From Lutraria lutraria (lineage: Eukaryota > Mollusca > Bivalvia > Venerida > Mactridae): 64,000 bases of DNA. The translations under genes and the position numbers were made by a program. The stretch lies in the NCBI GenBank assembly GCA_964023205.1, contig OZ026841.1, positions 32,254,399 through 32,318,398 of the forward strand. The letters are read 5' to 3'. A model generated the notes under the pieces. That model had not been told where the DNA came from. It saw nothing but the letters and a program-made list of their open reading frames with translations, and did not search any database. Shown here piece by piece: positions 62,471 through 64,000 of the stretch. Positions within the stretch are counted from its first letter, which is position 1. The number at the start of each line of letters is the position of its first letter.

Positions 62471-63569
62471 CTAACTACTACGTGGCAATAACAGAAAACT
62501 GCGTTTAATAAATTTCTAACAATTTAGTATTAAGCATTATAAAATGATACAATCAGTGTAGATTGGTGAGCGATATAATATGAAATAAGTCTATTGTCCA
62601 GTTCATTAACACCGTGTTCAACATTATTGTTTAACTTTATAGGGTCGTGAGTTGAAATGGATATTTGTCAAAGCTTATTCACCATTCACTGGCTTCTGTA
62701 TCAATCATCCTACATTCATCTGGTGAACGCTCAATGTCTTCCCTGTCGGCCTCGTTTCTCTTTTCGTCAACTGCGTCACCTTTTGCGATATTTATAGTGT
62801 TTCTGCGGTATAAAAGAATAATATTATGAATAAAAGTATTATGCCAAGAACAGGCAATTGTGGCGGAGTTATGTTGCTACCCGACAAACTCTTTTACGCT
62901 TTTTAATCAAATTCAGTTAATGTATCTGACCAGTGTTAATAGGTCATGTTCAGACGATCAGTTGCAGTGGCTTTGATTTATTTGACTATTGTTTATAGAT
63001 TTAACATACTTTGGTCGTATCGGAACGTTATATTAAAACTTAAAGATAAGTCAAAAGACCATGATTCGAGATAAAATCAGACGAAATATCGAGATAACGA
63101 TGCTCGTAATAAACATGGAAATTTATATACAACTATGAACAAAACATAAAGAGATTTCAAGACATCCTCTAGATAAGCCAAGTGCTCATGATGCCGATGC
63201 TCGTGATACTAGTAACGACGTTCGGGCGTACATATTTTCGTGAAATAGTATTTTAACATTTGGTACCATTGCTGGTGTAACATGTAAAAAATCAGTCCCT
63301 TAGATATTCCTAAATAAAGTATGATCAGCTGTTCCTATTCAACAATCCAATTGTATTCCAGCAATTTAATGGTTAACATCTTCATCAACATCATCACAGA
63401 CTTGTTTTAACAAAGAGGAGAAAGCTAGAAGCCAATTGAAAACGTGGTGCTGGATGTTTTGCGGTTTAAAATTTGCAAATGAAAAAAAAGTTCGTGCTAA
63501 CAAAAGAGAGTTTGAATATAAAATTATTATCTATTTATAAACAACACATTGATTATAATTTGTTATTGA

Positions 63570-63815
63570 GTTAAACGCCGTTTTCCAATAATATTTCATT
63601 TGATCAGGGCCACCTGATTTACTTTACCAGTTTTCCCGGATTATATGATAACCAATACTAACTTATTCTTCCGCAAGAAGCTGATAACTGCTTCATTATG
63701 GAGGAAATTAAATATGTTTGTTAATTTTTCATACAATGGTTTGACCTACTGCGACCGATAATCGAACACAAGGTTACAAACCAAGCACACTTGATCACAG
63801 TCGCGGCCAGCCTTG
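63570..63815 (-). mobile_element. Diverged copy of the gcgttaaa-ended SINE family
   Basis: The minus strand starts with ggccgcgactgtgatcaag and gtgttcgattatcgg (tRNA-like boxes) and ends near cggcgtttaactcaataac, in the same order as the copy at 50968. Confidence 0.55.
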
Positions 63816-64000
63816 TAAATTGTACCGATATTGCAAACAAACGGTCATGAGAATAAGAATCATCCACTTTACCAATAAGGAAACCATTTTATTCACATAG
63901 TGCATTTAACTCCTTTGATGTATAACGACCTGATAATGGTGGAAGTATTCGGATAAACACTTCTTGAACCTTAACCCGGTCATTTGTTTCATTACCACAC

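Larger units (their letters stand above)
61265..64000. other. 3' flank of the plus SLC16 gene and gene-free DNA
   Basis: Contains a MITE (61601), AATAAA at 61895, a LINE remnant (62160) and a SINE (63570). No gene seen. Confidence 0.5.

Overview
The window is AT-rich metazoan nuclear DNA. Genes are split by GT-AG introns, and the intervening DNA is packed with tRNA-derived SINEs, small inverted-repeat DNA elements (MITEs) and decayed retroelements. The SINE structure, the SWIM-type exon and the overall style suggest a mollusc, probably a bivalve. That is inference, because no ribosomal or mitochondrial marker is present.

Four multi-exon protein genes could be rebuilt from splice sites and reading phase. 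An SLC16/monocarboxylate-transporter-like gene lies on the minus strand (5295-19035, five coding exons). Its paralogue lies on the plus strand (52259-61264), with a second, independent first exon at 46603-47128. The two SLC16 genes point away from each other and share the same exon phases, including a 51-bp microexon. Between them sit two tandem class A GPCR genes (28971-31418 and 36615-39330), each with three coding exons giving 314 residues. Two further copies of the GPCR exon 1-2 cassette lie upstream at 22.7-23.2 kb (splice-competent) and 25.8-27.3 kb (broken). Segmental duplications at about 21.3-23.4, 23.45-27.7 and 34.9-37.7 kb carry these copies.

Other protein-coding traces are a SWIM-type exon (33695-34057), a Harbinger-like transposase relic (16870-17204, minus), a non-LTR reverse-transcriptase relic (42170-42530) and the C-terminal end of another non-LTR element (62160-62470).

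Region by region: 1-5.3 kb is gene-free with a palindrome-rich MITE; 5.3-19 kb is the minus SLC16 gene, with many MITEs in its introns; 19-21.3 kb is featureless; 21.3-39.4 kb is the GPCR array; 39.4-46.6 kb is repeats and retroelement debris; 46.6-61.3 kb is the plus SLC16 gene, whose long first intron holds two kilobase-scale minisatellites; 61.3-64 kb is repeats. The most notable signals are the duplicated TATA-bearing first exons of the SLC16 gene, the surplus GPCR 5' cassettes, a hammerhead-ribozyme-like motif (about 14.2 kb, minus), a MITE interrupted by a second element with a TTAA duplication, and a MITE built around repeated AACGTT palindromes. Nothing was run against a database. Family calls rest on motifs and recall of family features.
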